A stretch of 64,000 nucleotides of DNA from contig CACJNI010000004.1 in NCBI GenBank assembly GCA_902594705.1, positions 1-64,000 on the forward strand. Direction: 5' to 3'. The stretch is from an uncultured Pelagibacteraceae bacterium. Lineage in GTDB: Bacteria; Pseudomonadota; Alphaproteobacteria; Pelagibacterales; Pelagibacteraceae. This document shows, piece by piece, positions 52,542 through 62,177 of the stretch (position 1 is its first letter; every line of letters starts with the position of its first letter). The translations under genes and the position numbers were made by a program. The notes beneath the pieces were generated by a model, which saw only the letters and a list, made by a program, of their open reading frames with translations, ran no database searches and had not been told where the DNA came from.

Positions 52542-53036
52542 ATGATCATTGTATGTCCAGCTTGTTCAAAGAAGTTCAATATTGATGAAAAGTTAATTCC
52601 TGATGAAGGTAGACTTTTAAAGTGCGGCAATTGCGAACATACATGGTTTTTTAAAAAGGAAGAAAATATAAAAAAAGAGGCTAAAACTACAAAAATAAGT
52701 GAAACTGAAGAAAATAAATCCGAGACTAATATAGAGCCTGTTAAAGAACCTATAAAACAAACAATAAAAATAAAAAAAAAAGTTTCAAAAAAATCCTCAA
52801 AAAGTGTGAGTACATCGAAAGAATTAATATCTATTGATAAAAGTTCAGTTCCAGGAGAAAACAATATTATAAAAAAAATATTTCTAATAATAATTTCAAT
52901 AATTGCATTTATCTTGCTTATAGACACTTTTAAAAATCAGATATCTATTATATTTCCTGGAATATTAAAAATGTCAGATAGTTTGTATCTAGTAATAAAT
53001 GACTTGAAATTATTTATTAAAGATTTAGTCAGGTAA
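52542..53036 (+). CDS. Zinc-ribbon (MJ0042-type) membrane-anchored protein
   Basis: A 164-residue protein. The N-terminal zinc ribbon reads IVCPACSKKFNIDEKLIP and LLKCGNCEHTWFF, two CxxC pairs about 25 residues apart. A charged lysine/glutamate-rich linker (about 45-100) follows, then one transmembrane helix (IFLIIISIIAFILLIDTF) and a short tail. Alphaproteobacteria carry such proteins with a ribbon at one end and a membrane anchor at the other; the function is not known. It ends 2 bp before nhaA. Confidence 0.82.
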   Translation: MIIVCPACSKKFNIDEKLIPDEGRLLKCGNCEHTWFFKKEENIKKEAKTTKISETEENKSETNIEPVKEPIKQTIKIKKKVSKKSSKSVSTSKELISIDKSSVPGENNIIKKIFLIIISIIAFILLIDTFKNQISIIFPGILKMSDSLYLVINDLKLFIKDLVR

Positions 53037-53038
53037 AA

Positions 53039-54211
53039 ATGATTCAGATAATTACAAAACCATTTAGATGGTTTTTCAAACTTGAAGCTGCTAGCGGCCT
53101 AGTACTTCTATTTGCTGCTATTATAGCATTGATAGTAAGTAATTCTAATTTATCTGAATTATATTTTTCTACATTAAATAAATATTTATTTTTAGGAATA
53201 AATAATTTTGGTTTAAAATTATCAGTTTTACACTGGATAAATGATGCCTTGATGGCAATTTTCTTTTTCTTTGTTACTTTAGAAATAAAAAGAGAATTCT
53301 TGCAAGGTGAACTTTCAAATATAAAACAAGCTCTTCTTCCAATTATAGCTGCAGTTGGAGGAATGTTGGTACCTGCTTTATTTTACGTTTTTATTAATTT
53401 TGGAGACAGTGAAACAATGAATGGTTGGGCTATCCCGTCGGCAACTGATATTGCATTTTCTTTGGGGGTGCTTTCATTATTAGGCAAAAGAGTTCCATTA
53501 TCTTTAAAAGTTTTTTTAACTGCTTTAGCTATTATAGATGATCTTGGTGCGATAGTGATTATTGCGTTATTCTACTCTGGAGACCTTAGCATAAAATATT
53601 TAAGTTTAATGCTTTTTGCTTTTATTGTTCTCCTAGTAATCAATAAGTTTAATGTAAAGAAATTTTTACCTTATTTAATTGTAGGAATATTTCTTTGGGA
53701 TTTTACACATAACTCAGGTATTCACGCTACCATAGCAGGTGTTTTATTGGCTATGACTATACCTCATAGAAAAAAAGATAAAGACTTCTCACTGCTAATA
53801 AAAATTGAACATGCAATAAGTCCTTATGTTGCATTTGGTATTATGCCATTATTTGCTTTTGCAAATGCAGGTGTTTCATTAGAGGGTTTATCTTTCGCAT
53901 CTTTACTCAATAAAGTTCCTTTAGGAATATTATTAGGACTTTTTGTTGGTAAACAATTAGGTGTTTTTGTATTCTCATATGTTTCAATAAAAATGAAAAT
54001 AGCCCAGATGCCCAACAACTCTAACTGGTTTAATTTTTATGGTGTTGGTGTTTTAACAGGTATTGGCTTTACAATGAGCTTATTTGTTGGAAATTTAGCT
54101 TTTGTTGAAAATATGCAATACATGGATGGAGTTAAAATTGGAGTTTTAACTGGGTCATTATTATCCACTTTATTCGGGTATTTCCTAATACTACTTACAC
54201 CAAATAAGTAA
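53039..54211 (+). CDS. nhaA: Na+/H+ antiporter NhaA
   Basis: Twelve-helix inner-membrane antiporter that exports Na+ in exchange for H+. FFFFVTLEIKREFLQGELSN, SATDIAFSLGVLSLLGKRVP and the ion-binding aspartate pair in TALAIIDDLGAIVIIALFY are present. GVLTGIGFTMSLFVGNLAF is the C-terminal repeat motif. 390 residues, usual. It suits a marine lifestyle. It is probably co-transcribed with the zinc-ribbon gene and glutathione peroxidase. Confidence 0.97.
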   Translation: MIQIITKPFRWFFKLEAASGLVLLFAAIIALIVSNSNLSELYFSTLNKYLFLGINNFGLKLSVLHWINDALMAIFFFFVTLEIKREFLQGELSNIKQALLPIIAAVGGMLVPALFYVFINFGDSETMNGWAIPSATDIAFSLGVLSLLGKRVPLSLKVFLTALAIIDDLGAIVIIALFYSGDLSIKYLSLMLFAFIVLLVINKFNVKKFLPYLIVGIFLWDFTHNSGIHATIAGVLLAMTIPHRKKDKDFSLLIKIEHAISPYVAFGIMPLFAFANAGVSLEGLSFASLLNKVPLGILLGLFVGKQLGVFVFSYVSIKMKIAQMPNNSNWFNFYGVGVLTGIGFTMSLFVGNLAFVENMQYMDGVKIGVLTGSLLSTLFGYFLILLTPNK

Positions 54212-54218
54212 GTAGTTT

Positions 54219-54764
54219 ATGAAAAGATTAATAATAATAAGTTTTACTATAATTATGTTTTTTTTTAAAAATTCAGCTATGAGCAATAATCAGAAAAGTT
54301 TTTATGATCTAGAAATAGAGAGTATTAATGGAGAAATCATTAAATTAAAAGATTATCGAGATAAAGTTATACTTATAGTAAATACTGCTAGTTATTGTGG
54401 GTTCACAAAACAATATGAGGATCTCCAAGATTTATGGGATAAATATAAATCTAAGGGTCTAATTGTTCTTGGAGTGCCTTCAGACTCTTTTAATCAAGAA
54501 AAAAAAACTAATAGTGAAGTAAAAGAATTTTGTGAAGTAAATTTTGAAATAAACTTTCCATTAACAGCCATTACAGAGGTAAAAGGAAGCGATGCTCATG
54601 AAATATTTAAGTGGGCAGAAAATAATTTTGGCAAATCTGCGGTACCTAAGTGGAATTTTCATAAAATATTAATCAATAAACAGGGAAATGTAGAAGACAC
54701 ATATGCCTCTTTTACAAAACCTACATCGAATAAAATTATAAATAAAATTGAAGAAATACTATAG
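54219..54764 (+). CDS. Glutathione peroxidase family, secreted
   Basis: Thiol peroxidase of 181 residues with an N-terminal signal peptide (MKRLIIISFTIIMFFFKNSA). The peroxidatic cysteine is in VNTASYCGFTKQYEDLQDL, with LGVPSDSFNQ and the tryptophan motif VPKWNFHKILIN. The Gln is present in the FNQEK region. It probably reduces lipid or hydrogen peroxides in the periplasm, using thioredoxin or glutathione as donor. Sequence cannot say which. It ends 6 bp inside the convergent MBL gene. Confidence 0.9.
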   Translation: MKRLIIISFTIIMFFFKNSAMSNNQKSFYDLEIESINGEIIKLKDYRDKVILIVNTASYCGFTKQYEDLQDLWDKYKSKGLIVLGVPSDSFNQEKKTNSEVKEFCEVNFEINFPLTAITEVKGSDAHEIFKWAENNFGKSAVPKWNFHKILINKQGNVEDTYASFTKPTSNKIINKIEEIL

Positions 54765-55535
54765 TTTTATAGTTAAACCATCATGTGCTGGTATTACATT
54801 TTTAGGTATAACTTTCTTTAACTGATTATAATCTAACACTGGTGATAAATTTGAAAGAATAGCCTTTTTTGGTTTAAATTTCTTAATAAAAAATAAAGAT
54901 TTTTCCAAATTAAAGTGTGATGGATGAAAATTGTACCATAGACAATCAATTATTAAATACTTTAGATTTTTAAAATAAGAATAATCTTTTTTATAAATAT
55001 TACTTACATCAGTAATGTATGCAAGTTTTTTATCAATAATAAAACAATTAGATTTAACCGCACCATGCTCAACTACAATAGATTTAAATCTAATATTTTT
55101 ATTTTTATGTTTAATAAAAGAATTTTTTTTTAATTTATTTAATTTTAGAGTAGCTGGATATTCCTTTGAGTAACTTTTAAAACAATAAGAAAAGCTTTCT
55201 TTCAAATGTTTAGATGTAGGGTTATCTGCAAAAACGTTTACTTGTTTTCTGCTATTGATAAAGAAAGATCTTAAATCATTGATACCATGCGTTTGGTCGG
55301 CATGCATATGTGAGTAATATACTTTATCGATTTTTTGAATTTTATGACGTAGCAATTGCTGTCTTAAGTCAGGCGATGTGTCAACTAAAACGTTTTCATT
55401 AGATGTTTTAATAAGTGCAGAACATCTTGTTCTGTAGTTTTTCTTATTTCTGGGATCACAATTGCCAAAAAATCCATCGGGTCTTGGTACACCCATTGAA
55501 CTTCCGCAACCTAATATTATAAATTTAATACTCAT
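54759..55535 (-). CDS. MBL-fold metal-dependent hydrolase (PhnP/lactamase-like)
   Basis: A 258-residue metallo-hydrolase. The metal motif is YYSHMHADQTHGINDLR (HxHxDH), preceded by NVLVDTSPDLRQQLL. It ends with NVIPAHDGLTIKL. The N-terminus FIILGCGSSMGVPRPDG matches the PhnP/YycJ-like group conserved next to tatD in alphaproteobacteria. Family members cleave phosphodiesters; the substrate here is not known. It overlaps tatD by 4 bp. Confidence 0.88.
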   Translation of the reverse strand: MSIKFIILGCGSSMGVPRPDGFFGNCDPRNKKNYRTRCSALIKTSNENVLVDTSPDLRQQLLRHKIQKIDKVYYSHMHADQTHGINDLRSFFINSRKQVNVFADNPTSKHLKESFSYCFKSYSKEYPATLKLNKLKKNSFIKHKNKNIRFKSIVVEHGAVKSNCFIIDKKLAYITDVSNIYKKDYSYFKNLKYLIIDCLWYNFHPSHFNLEKSLFFIKKFKPKKAILSNLSPVLDYNQLKKVIPKNVIPAHDGLTIKL

Positions 55536-56296
55536 TTTTGAAAAAATAATCTTTCAAAATTATCATTTGTAATGGTTTCTAATTCATCAAAGGTTTTTGA
55601 TTTTAATTGTGAGAGTTTTTCCAATGTATATTTAATAAAAGAAGGTTCGTTTTTTTTACCTCTCATTGGTATAGGTGCTAAAAAAGGACTATCTGTTTCA
55701 ATTAAAATTTTATCATTTTCAATCATTTTAAATGTTTCTTGAAGATCATTACTATTTTTAAAAGTTATTATTCCACTAGCAGAAAAATATGCATTTAATG
55801 ACATCATTTTTTTAGCAAACTCTTTTGAACCTGTAAAACAGTGCATAAGTATTTTAATATCACTATTTTTATATCTATTTAAAATATCAAAAGTTTCTGT
55901 TTCGGCACTTCTAGAATGAACTATTAAAGGATAATTTAGTTCAATAGAGGCTTCTATATGTGTCTCAAAACTTTCAATTTGATCAACTTTATGACTATTT
56001 TCATAATAGAAATCTAATCCTGTCTCTCCTACTCCAATTATTTTTTTGAGTTTATTAGCATTTTCAACAATGAACCTTTTATCCATCTTATCACTGCTAG
56101 ACTCATGAGGGTGAATACCTATACTTCCATAAATTATTTCATCAAAATTTATAATCTTTTTAATATTTTCAAAACTTTTCGAATTTGTTGAAATAGTTAA
56201 AATTTTCTTTAATCCATTTTCTTTAGAACGTTTAATAACATCATCGATATTCGAATAAAGAGGTTCGTGATCAAGATGACAATGTGAGTCTATCAT
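55532..56296 (-). CDS. tatD: TatD family DNase
   Basis: TIM-barrel metal-dependent nuclease of 254 residues. MIDSHCHLDHE provides the first metal histidines, GIHPHESS and GVGETGLDFYYE follow, then VHSRSAETETF and ILMHCFTGSKEFA, and the final ILIETDSPFLAPIPMRG. It has 3'-5' exonuclease activity in known members and helps repair oxidised DNA. The order MBL-tatD-metG-holB-tmk is conserved in alphaproteobacteria. It overlaps metG by 4 bp. Confidence 0.95.
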   Translation of the reverse strand: MIDSHCHLDHEPLYSNIDDVIKRSKENGLKKILTISTNSKSFENIKKIINFDEIIYGSIGIHPHESSSDKMDKRFIVENANKLKKIIGVGETGLDFYYENSHKVDQIESFETHIEASIELNYPLIVHSRSAETETFDILNRYKNSDIKILMHCFTGSKEFAKKMMSLNAYFSASGIITFKNSNDLQETFKMIENDKILIETDSPFLAPIPMRGKKNEPSFIKYTLEKLSQLKSKTFDELETITNDNFERLFFQK

Positions 56297-57819
56297 TTTT
56301 CAATTTTTTTAAATAAAATATCTAATTTATTTATTTTTAAATCTTTTTTTAAAATTTCATTATTATCAATTGATGTAAAATCAATAGATTTTTCAGTTTC
56401 ATTAAACACATTTATCACTTTTACTGATGTTTCTGGCATTACTGGATAAAGCAATATAGTTATTTTTCTAATTAATTCTAATGCAGTATAAACAATTGTA
56501 TTTAATCTTATCCTATCATCTTTCTTCTTCCAAGGTTCCTGATCGTTAAAATATTTATTTGCTGCAAACAATCTATCAACAATAAAACTCATATATTGGT
56601 TTATGTCTTGATTATCTATAAATGATCTTATTTTATCTAGGTTATTTAATGGTTTTAAAATTTCTAAATCTTCATCATTGTATTTGTGATCAGGTATCAA
56701 AGAAGAACAATTTTTTTCTGCAAAAGAAAGTACTCTTTGACAAAGATTTCCAAAATTATTTGCCAAATCACTATTAATACAATTTTCTAGTTTTTCCTCT
56801 GAAATATTGCCATCATTACCAAAAGAAACTTCTTTAAGTAAATAATATCTTAATGGATCTAAACCATAAACATTAATTATTTCTAATGGATCTAAAATAT
56901 TTCCTTTTGATTTTGACATTTTTTCGTCACCAGAGAGTATCCATCCATGTCCGTATACCCTTTTTGGCGGTTCTATTTTTGCAGCTAACAAGAATGCTGG
57001 CCAATAAATAGCATGAAATCTTAATATGTCTTTACCAATAATATGTAAATCTGCTGGCCAAAAATTTTTATATAATTCATTATTTTCATCTGGATATTTT
57101 AAAGAACTTAAATAATTTGTTAATGCATCCAACCATACATAAACCACATGATTTTCATCACTCGGTACTTTTACACCCCATGAAAATGTTTTTCTACTGA
57201 CAGATAAATCTTTTAAGCCACTTTTGACAAAGCTGATTACCTCATTTCTTCTACTTTCAGGTAAAATAAAATTTTTATTTTTCTCATAAAATTCTAATAA
57301 AGGTTTTTCCCATTCTGAAAGTTTAAAAAAAAAAGATTCCTCTTCAACCCATTCAACAGTAGAACCAGATGATTTAGCAACTTTTAAACCTTCTTTTTCT
57401 TCGACCTCATCTTCATTATAGAAAGCCTCATCTGATACAGAATACCAACCAGAATATTTAGACAAAAAAATTTGGTTATTTTTTTCAAGTATTTTCCATA
57501 AATTTTGCACAGATACTTTATGTCTTTCCTCTGTAGTTCTTATAAAATCAGTATTTGATAAGTTTAATGTTTTAGTTAAATCCTCGAATGTTTTACTTAT
57601 TTCATTACAAAAAGATTTTGGATCCTTATTTAATTTTTCAGCAGATCTTTGTATTTTTAAACCATGCTCATCTGTGCCTGTTAAAAAATAGACATTAAAA
57701 CCATCAATTTTTTTGAAACGTGCAAAAAAATCAGCAATTATACTTGAATATGCATGTCCCATATGAGGCTTAGCAGAAGGATAGTAAATTGGTGTTGTTA
57801 TATAATAATTTTTATTCAC
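56293..57819 (-). CDS. metG: Methionyl-tRNA synthetase
   Basis: Class I synthetase of 508 residues. The HIGH-type motif is PSAKPHMGHAYSSI, and KMSKS is present in DEKMSKSKGNILDPL. The connective domain has YSGWYSVSDEAFYNEDEV, without zinc-binding cysteine knuckles, so this is the zinc-free form. No C-terminal dimerisation domain is attached. It overlaps tatD and holB by a few bases. Confidence 0.97.
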   Translation of the reverse strand: MNKNYYITTPIYYPSAKPHMGHAYSSIIADFFARFKKIDGFNVYFLTGTDEHGLKIQRSAEKLNKDPKSFCNEISKTFEDLTKTLNLSNTDFIRTTEERHKVSVQNLWKILEKNNQIFLSKYSGWYSVSDEAFYNEDEVEEKEGLKVAKSSGSTVEWVEEESFFFKLSEWEKPLLEFYEKNKNFILPESRRNEVISFVKSGLKDLSVSRKTFSWGVKVPSDENHVVYVWLDALTNYLSSLKYPDENNELYKNFWPADLHIIGKDILRFHAIYWPAFLLAAKIEPPKRVYGHGWILSGDEKMSKSKGNILDPLEIINVYGLDPLRYYLLKEVSFGNDGNISEEKLENCINSDLANNFGNLCQRVLSFAEKNCSSLIPDHKYNDEDLEILKPLNNLDKIRSFIDNQDINQYMSFIVDRLFAANKYFNDQEPWKKKDDRIRLNTIVYTALELIRKITILLYPVMPETSVKVINVFNETEKSIDFTSIDNNEILKKDLKINKLDILFKKIEK

Positions 57820-58681
57820 TTAATAATTTATCCTTAAATTCTAAAAAAAAAGTTTCATAATCAAGATTAAATTTTTTTACATTAGATAATTTTGAATAAT
57901 AATATTCTTTAACTTGATATGAAAATTTTTTTGTTGTGTTTATATGTTTATAAAAAAATAATTCAATAATCATATTTAAATTATCTCTTATAAACTCTTG
58001 TTTAATATAGTGCTTATTATTAATTAAATTAACTAATAAATCATCAACTGTGGTTTCAGATAGTGATAATTCAAATTCATTCATATAGTTTATTAAGGAA
58101 ATTAAAAAAAAAGGTGTTGAGTAATAATTTATCAAATTTGAATTTATTTGTTCATAAATATTTTTATTAAAGTAATCATTGACAATCAATCTGGTATTCT
58201 CATTAGATAGACTTAATTTAAATTCTATACATCGGGATTTTATTGTATCTATTAAAAACTTCTCTGAATTAAAAATTAAAATAAAAAAAACATTTTCATT
58301 TGGTTCTTCTAAATTTTTTAATAAAGCATTTGATGAATTAATATTTAAAAATTCAACGTCGTCGAGGATTATAAATCTTGATTTATTATTAAAGGAGGAT
58401 TGATTTGTAAACTTTATGATTTCTCTAATTTGATCAATTTCTATATTTTTTTTATCATTATATTTTTTTATATTTAAAACATTAGGATGGGATTTGTTTT
58501 TTATTAGTTCATTATCGTTATTAGAATTAAATATTTTATATAAAAATTTTTCTGTAAGTAATGATTTTCCAATACCTTTTTTACCAGATAATAAAATTTT
58601 ATTTGGAAGTTCATTATTTTCGTAAAGTGTTACAAATTTTTCTAAATATGTTTCATGTCCTATTAATTTATATTCAGACAT
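57812..58681 (-). CDS. holB: DNA polymerase III delta' subunit
   Basis: AAA+ clamp-loader subunit, 289 residues. The P-loop is LLSGKKGIGKSLLTEKFLYK and the later motif is RFIILDDVEFLNINSSNALL, with a sensor-like LEEPNENVFFILIFNS. The zinc-finger cysteines of some homologues are missing. SRCIEFKL (about residue 155) is the conserved SRC sensor region. Identity is also supported by its place between tmk and metG. It is very AT-rich, like its neighbours. Confidence 0.88.
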   Translation of the reverse strand: MSEYKLIGHETYLEKFVTLYENNELPNKILLSGKKGIGKSLLTEKFLYKIFNSNNDNELIKNKSHPNVLNIKKYNDKKNIEIDQIREIIKFTNQSSFNNKSRFIILDDVEFLNINSSNALLKNLEEPNENVFFILIFNSEKFLIDTIKSRCIEFKLSLSNENTRLIVNDYFNKNIYEQINSNLINYYSTPFFLISLINYMNEFELSLSETTVDDLLVNLINNKHYIKQEFIRDNLNMIIELFFYKHINTTKKFSYQVKEYYYSKLSNVKKFNLDYETFFLEFKDKLLSE

Positions 58682-59296
58682 TTATATTAATTTCTCAAGT
58701 TTATTTATTATGATTTTTTTTACTTCGTTAATTGTATTAGTGTTTGAATTAATTTTAATATATTTGCTTTTATTGCTCGATATTTTTTCATACCCACTTT
58801 GAACTTTGTTATAAAATTTAAGTTTAAATTTATCATATCTATTTAAGTTAGATCTATTTTTAAGCCTTTTTTGTAAATTTTTTGAATTTACAGTACTTAA
58901 AAAAACTATATCAGGATTGAAATTTCCAATTATAAACTTATTGAGCATTTTGATCATCTTTAAATCAATTTTCATTCCATAATGTTGATACGCAATAGTA
59001 GAATCTGTAAAACGATCAATTAATATTATTTTTTTTTTATAATTTTTTTTTATAATTTTCTCAAAATTTTCTGATCTTCCAGCATAAAATAGTAATAGAT
59101 CGGTTTTATTATTTAAATTTAGTTTCTTGTTTAAAATCAATTTTCTTATTTTTTCTGAAAAAATTGAACCACCAGGCTCTCTTAATTTTATAAAACTTTT
59201 TCTCCGTTTTTTTAAATAATTTGCAGCAATTTTAAAATTTGTAGTTTTTCCCGAGGCTTCAATGCCTTCAAATATAATAATTGGATATTTAGACAT
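58682..59296 (-). CDS. tmk: Thymidylate kinase
   Basis: Phosphorylates dTMP to dTDP. 204 residues: the P-loop FEGIEASGKTTNFKIAANYL, the DRX motif in ILIDRFTDSTIAYQHYG, and FIKLREPGGSIFSEKIRKLI. Normal size. It abuts holB and overlaps the D,D-carboxypeptidase gene by 8 bp. Confidence 0.95.
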   Translation of the reverse strand: MSKYPIIIFEGIEASGKTTNFKIAANYLKKRRKSFIKLREPGGSIFSEKIRKLILNKKLNLNNKTDLLLFYAGRSENFEKIIKKNYKKKIILIDRFTDSTIAYQHYGMKIDLKMIKMLNKFIIGNFNPDIVFLSTVNSKNLQKRLKNRSNLNRYDKFKLKFYNKVQSGYEKISSNKSKYIKINSNTNTINEVKKIIINKLEKLI

Positions 59297-60443
59297 CGCC
59301 CCATATCAAAAAATTGATAGAAGTTATCAACCTTGATATTGCATTTTGTTGTTTGATATTTTCTGTAGAAAATAAGTCATGATTAGATATAACTTCATCT
59401 TTATATAATACTTTTATTTCTGCTAATTTTTCTCCCTTTTTAATAGGTGCTTGTATAGGACCGTCATAAACAATCTTAACTTTCATATATTTTTTTTTAG
59501 CTTTTGGAATGGTCTTATAAATTATGTCTTTAGTATTAACTTTTACTTTTTTCTTATTTCCCTGCCAAACATCTAGTTCATAAAGATATTCGTTATCATT
59601 ACTTATTTTTATTGTATCAAAATTTGTAATTCCCCATGTTAACAATTTTTGTGATTGCTTTGATCTAGAATTTTTAGTTTCAAAACCACTTGCAACAGCA
59701 ATTAATCTTCTTTCTTTTCTTAATATAGAAGATGCAAGTGAATATTTTTCTGAACCAAGGTAGCCAGTTTTAATTCCATCTACACCCATATTTTTATATA
59801 ATAATGGATTTCTATTTCCTTGTGTAATTGGATCCCCGCCCGTCCTACTCCAAGTAAATTCTTTAATTTTAAAATACTCATAATATTTAGGATGTTCTTT
59901 GATTAAATAATTAGACATAATTAAAATATCTCTAACGGTTGAATAATTATTATCATCATTAATCCCTGACGAATTTGAAAAATTAGTATTTTCCATTCCG
60001 ATTTCTTGAGCTTTCTCAGTCATTAGTAAGGCAAACTCGTCCTCAGTTCCTGCAATACCTTCAGCCAAAGCTACACAAGCATCATTACCTGAAGCAACAA
60101 TTATACCTAATAATAAATCTTCTACCGAAACTTCATCTCCAACCATTATAAACATTGATGAATAACCAGATGAAGATAATCTCCAGGCATTTTCAGAAAC
60201 GATAAATTTTTCATCTAAAGTAATTTCTCCACTTTTCAATAAATCAAAAGCAATGATTGAGGTCATTATTTTTGTCATAGATGCAGGAAAAATTCTCTCA
60301 TCAGAATTTTTTTCATATAAAATTTCACCAGATAAATAGTCTTGTAAAATTGCAGTTCGTGCATTTATGTTAAATTTTGCATAAGAAATATTAGTTATAA
60401 CTAAAATCGATAGTACAAAACCTAATAGAGCTTTTATTTTCAT
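59289..60443 (-). CDS. D-alanyl-D-alanine carboxypeptidase (DacA/DacC family)
   Basis: Periplasmic penicillin-binding protein that trims pentapeptides. 384 residues with a signal peptide (MKIKALLGFVLSILVITNIS). The catalytic serine is S55 in FPASMTKIMT (SxxK), the SxN motif is VASGNDACVALAEG, and the KTG box is GVDGIKTGYLG. The C-terminal part after residue 270 is the beta-rich PBP5_C domain. It overlaps tmk by 8 bp and the SPOR gene by 4. Confidence 0.93.
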   Translation of the reverse strand: MKIKALLGFVLSILVITNISYAKFNINARTAILQDYLSGEILYEKNSDERIFPASMTKIMTSIIAFDLLKSGEITLDEKFIVSENAWRLSSSGYSSMFIMVGDEVSVEDLLLGIIVASGNDACVALAEGIAGTEDEFALLMTEKAQEIGMENTNFSNSSGINDDNNYSTVRDILIMSNYLIKEHPKYYEYFKIKEFTWSRTGGDPITQGNRNPLLYKNMGVDGIKTGYLGSEKYSLASSILRKERRLIAVASGFETKNSRSKQSQKLLTWGITNFDTIKISNDNEYLYELDVWQGNKKKVKVNTKDIIYKTIPKAKKKYMKVKIVYDGPIQAPIKKGEKLAEIKVLYKDEVISNHDLFSTENIKQQNAISRLITSINFLIWGDV

Positions 60444-61198
60444 AGTTTTATTAATTCAATATTTTCAAAATTTATATCAGCAATCTCATTATATACATTT
60501 TTAATTGATCCCAAATTATAAAAAGGACCCTTGTAAACCCTATATAAATTTTTAGACATTTTTTTGATATTTATGTCTTTTAAATTATATTCATCCTCAA
60601 GTCTTTTTTTCAATGTAATTGCAGATTCTTCAAAAAATAAATCAGCAAATTTAATTATAAATTCAAATTTTGTATTTTTCACCTTTTCAACTTTTAAATT
60701 ATTATCTTTTTCAATTGATATGTTTTGGATTGAAATGCTGTCTACTGGAGCTTTATTAGCTACTTTTTTTTCCTCATCAAATGTTTTAGCTTTATTTGCA
60801 ACAAAAGTATTACTAGAATTTATTGTTTCTACACGTACATAGGGTTGATCAGGATCAATATCAAGTTCAGTCGCAATCCTTTCAGAAATTACTGAATTAT
60901 AAAAAATTGGATATTTCGAATTTTTTCCTACTTTAGCAATCAAATACTTTTCATTTAGCAAATTTGTTATTTTTATATCTGTATCTTTTTTAAGTTTATT
61001 ATTGAAAATAATTAATGATCTTTGATCTATTTTTTTTGAAACTATTCGTTTTTTGAAAATATCATTATTATATATAAGAGCAAATCCATCATTTGAATAA
61101 TTTTTGAAATCTTTATTCGTGATTACTTTTTTATTAGTAGTTTCACATGATGTTAAAATTATTGTTAAAAAAATTATTATCTTAAGTTTCATTTTCAA
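60440..61198 (-). CDS. RlpA-like lipoprotein with SPOR domain, catalytic residues lost
   Basis: A 252-residue lipoprotein: signal peptide with lipobox LTSCETT (cysteine near 18), an RlpA-like barrel region (GFALIYNNDIF, TDIKITNLLNEKYLIAKVG, PYVRVETI), a charged linker, and a SPOR peptidoglycan-binding domain at about 175-252 (YRVYKGPFYNLGSIKN). The histidine-containing AHKTLP-type loop and the NDRGP loop of active RlpA are not there, so glycan cleavage is unlikely. Binding to denuded septal peptidoglycan remains likely. It lies between the carboxypeptidase and mltB. Confidence 0.72.
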   Translation of the reverse strand: MKMKLKIIIFLTIILTSCETTNKKVITNKDFKNYSNDGFALIYNNDIFKKRIVSKKIDQRSLIIFNNKLKKDTDIKITNLLNEKYLIAKVGKNSKYPIFYNSVISERIATELDIDPDQPYVRVETINSSNTFVANKAKTFDEEKKVANKAPVDSISIQNISIEKDNNLKVEKVKNTKFEFIIKFADLFFEESAITLKKRLEDEYNLKDINIKKMSKNLYRVYKGPFYNLGSIKNVYNEIADINFENIELIKL

Positions 61199-62177
61199 AA
61201 CTATTTTTTAATGTGCATACAGCCAAACTAAATCTTAATGACCTGTTCCACTTTAAGATTAACTTATAATTGTTAAAAATAATATATGCTGGTTTAAGTT
61301 TATTTGCATTTTCAACTATTTCAGCATCAGGAGTAACTATTGCTGCTGTCAAATTGTCATATTTGTCCAAAAAAGTCGAATTTTTTATATAATTTTTTAA
61401 ATATTTTACTTTTTTCTCATGTTTAATTTTTTTTGCTGATGTATTTAAATATTTATCAGGAATATTTTCATTTAGATTAATTCTATAAAAACACGGAGTA
61501 TTATCATTCCATCCAAGATTACTTAAATAGTTAGCTGCAGATGCAAAAGAATCCTCAATATTTTTTAGATCAATTGATCCATCTTTATTATAGTCAATTG
61601 CATGATTTTTAATCGTGGATGGCATAAATTGAAAATTACCAAATGCACCTGCCCAAGATCCAAATAATGTATTCGGATCTATAATTTTTGCATCTACTAA
61701 TTTTAAAAGGGTGATTAATTCTTTAGTAAAAAATTCACTTCTTCTTTGATCGTAGCTTAATGTTGCAAGTGAAGAAACGATATCCATTTTACCTAAATAG
61801 TTTCCAAAGTTAGTTTCAATACCCATTAGTGCTAATAGTAAATTTTTATCTACATTGTATTCGGAAGATACTTTATTAATAATATTGTTTTCTTTATTTA
61901 ATATGATTTTTCCTAATTTTACTTTTTTTGATGAAGTTCTTTTAGAAATATATGTCTTTGTGTCTTCATAAAATTCTGGTTGATATCTATCATATTTAAT
62001 TACATCAGATAAAAATTTTGATCTGTCTATTAATTTATCGACTGTGGCCTTACTAACACCTTCTTTTATTGCTCTTTTTTTAAATTTAACTTTCCAATCA
62101 TTGAAATCATCAGCAATTAGTGTTGCAGAATTTAATATAATTAATATTGATACGATAAATAATTTAATTTTTTTCAT
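61182..62177 (-). CDS. mltB: Membrane-bound lytic murein transglycosylase B
   Basis: Peptidoglycan lytic transglycosylase with 1,6-anhydro products. 331 residues with a signal peptide (MKKIKLFIVSILIILNSATL). The catalytic glutamate is in LMGIETNFGNYLGKMD. GSWAGAFGNFQFMPSTIKNH and DYNKDGSIDLKNIEDSFAS are the other signatures. There is no lipobox cysteine at the end of the signal, so it may be soluble in the periplasm. It overlaps the SPOR gene by 17 bp and rarD by 14. Confidence 0.95.
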   Translation of the reverse strand: MKKIKLFIVSILIILNSATLIADDFNDWKVKFKKRAIKEGVSKATVDKLIDRSKFLSDVIKYDRYQPEFYEDTKTYISKRTSSKKVKLGKIILNKENNIINKVSSEYNVDKNLLLALMGIETNFGNYLGKMDIVSSLATLSYDQRRSEFFTKELITLLKLVDAKIIDPNTLFGSWAGAFGNFQFMPSTIKNHAIDYNKDGSIDLKNIEDSFASAANYLSNLGWNDNTPCFYRINLNENIPDKYLNTSAKKIKHEKKVKYLKNYIKNSTFLDKYDNLTAAIVTPDAEIVENANKLKPAYIIFNNYKLILKWNRSLRFSLAVCTLKNSFENET

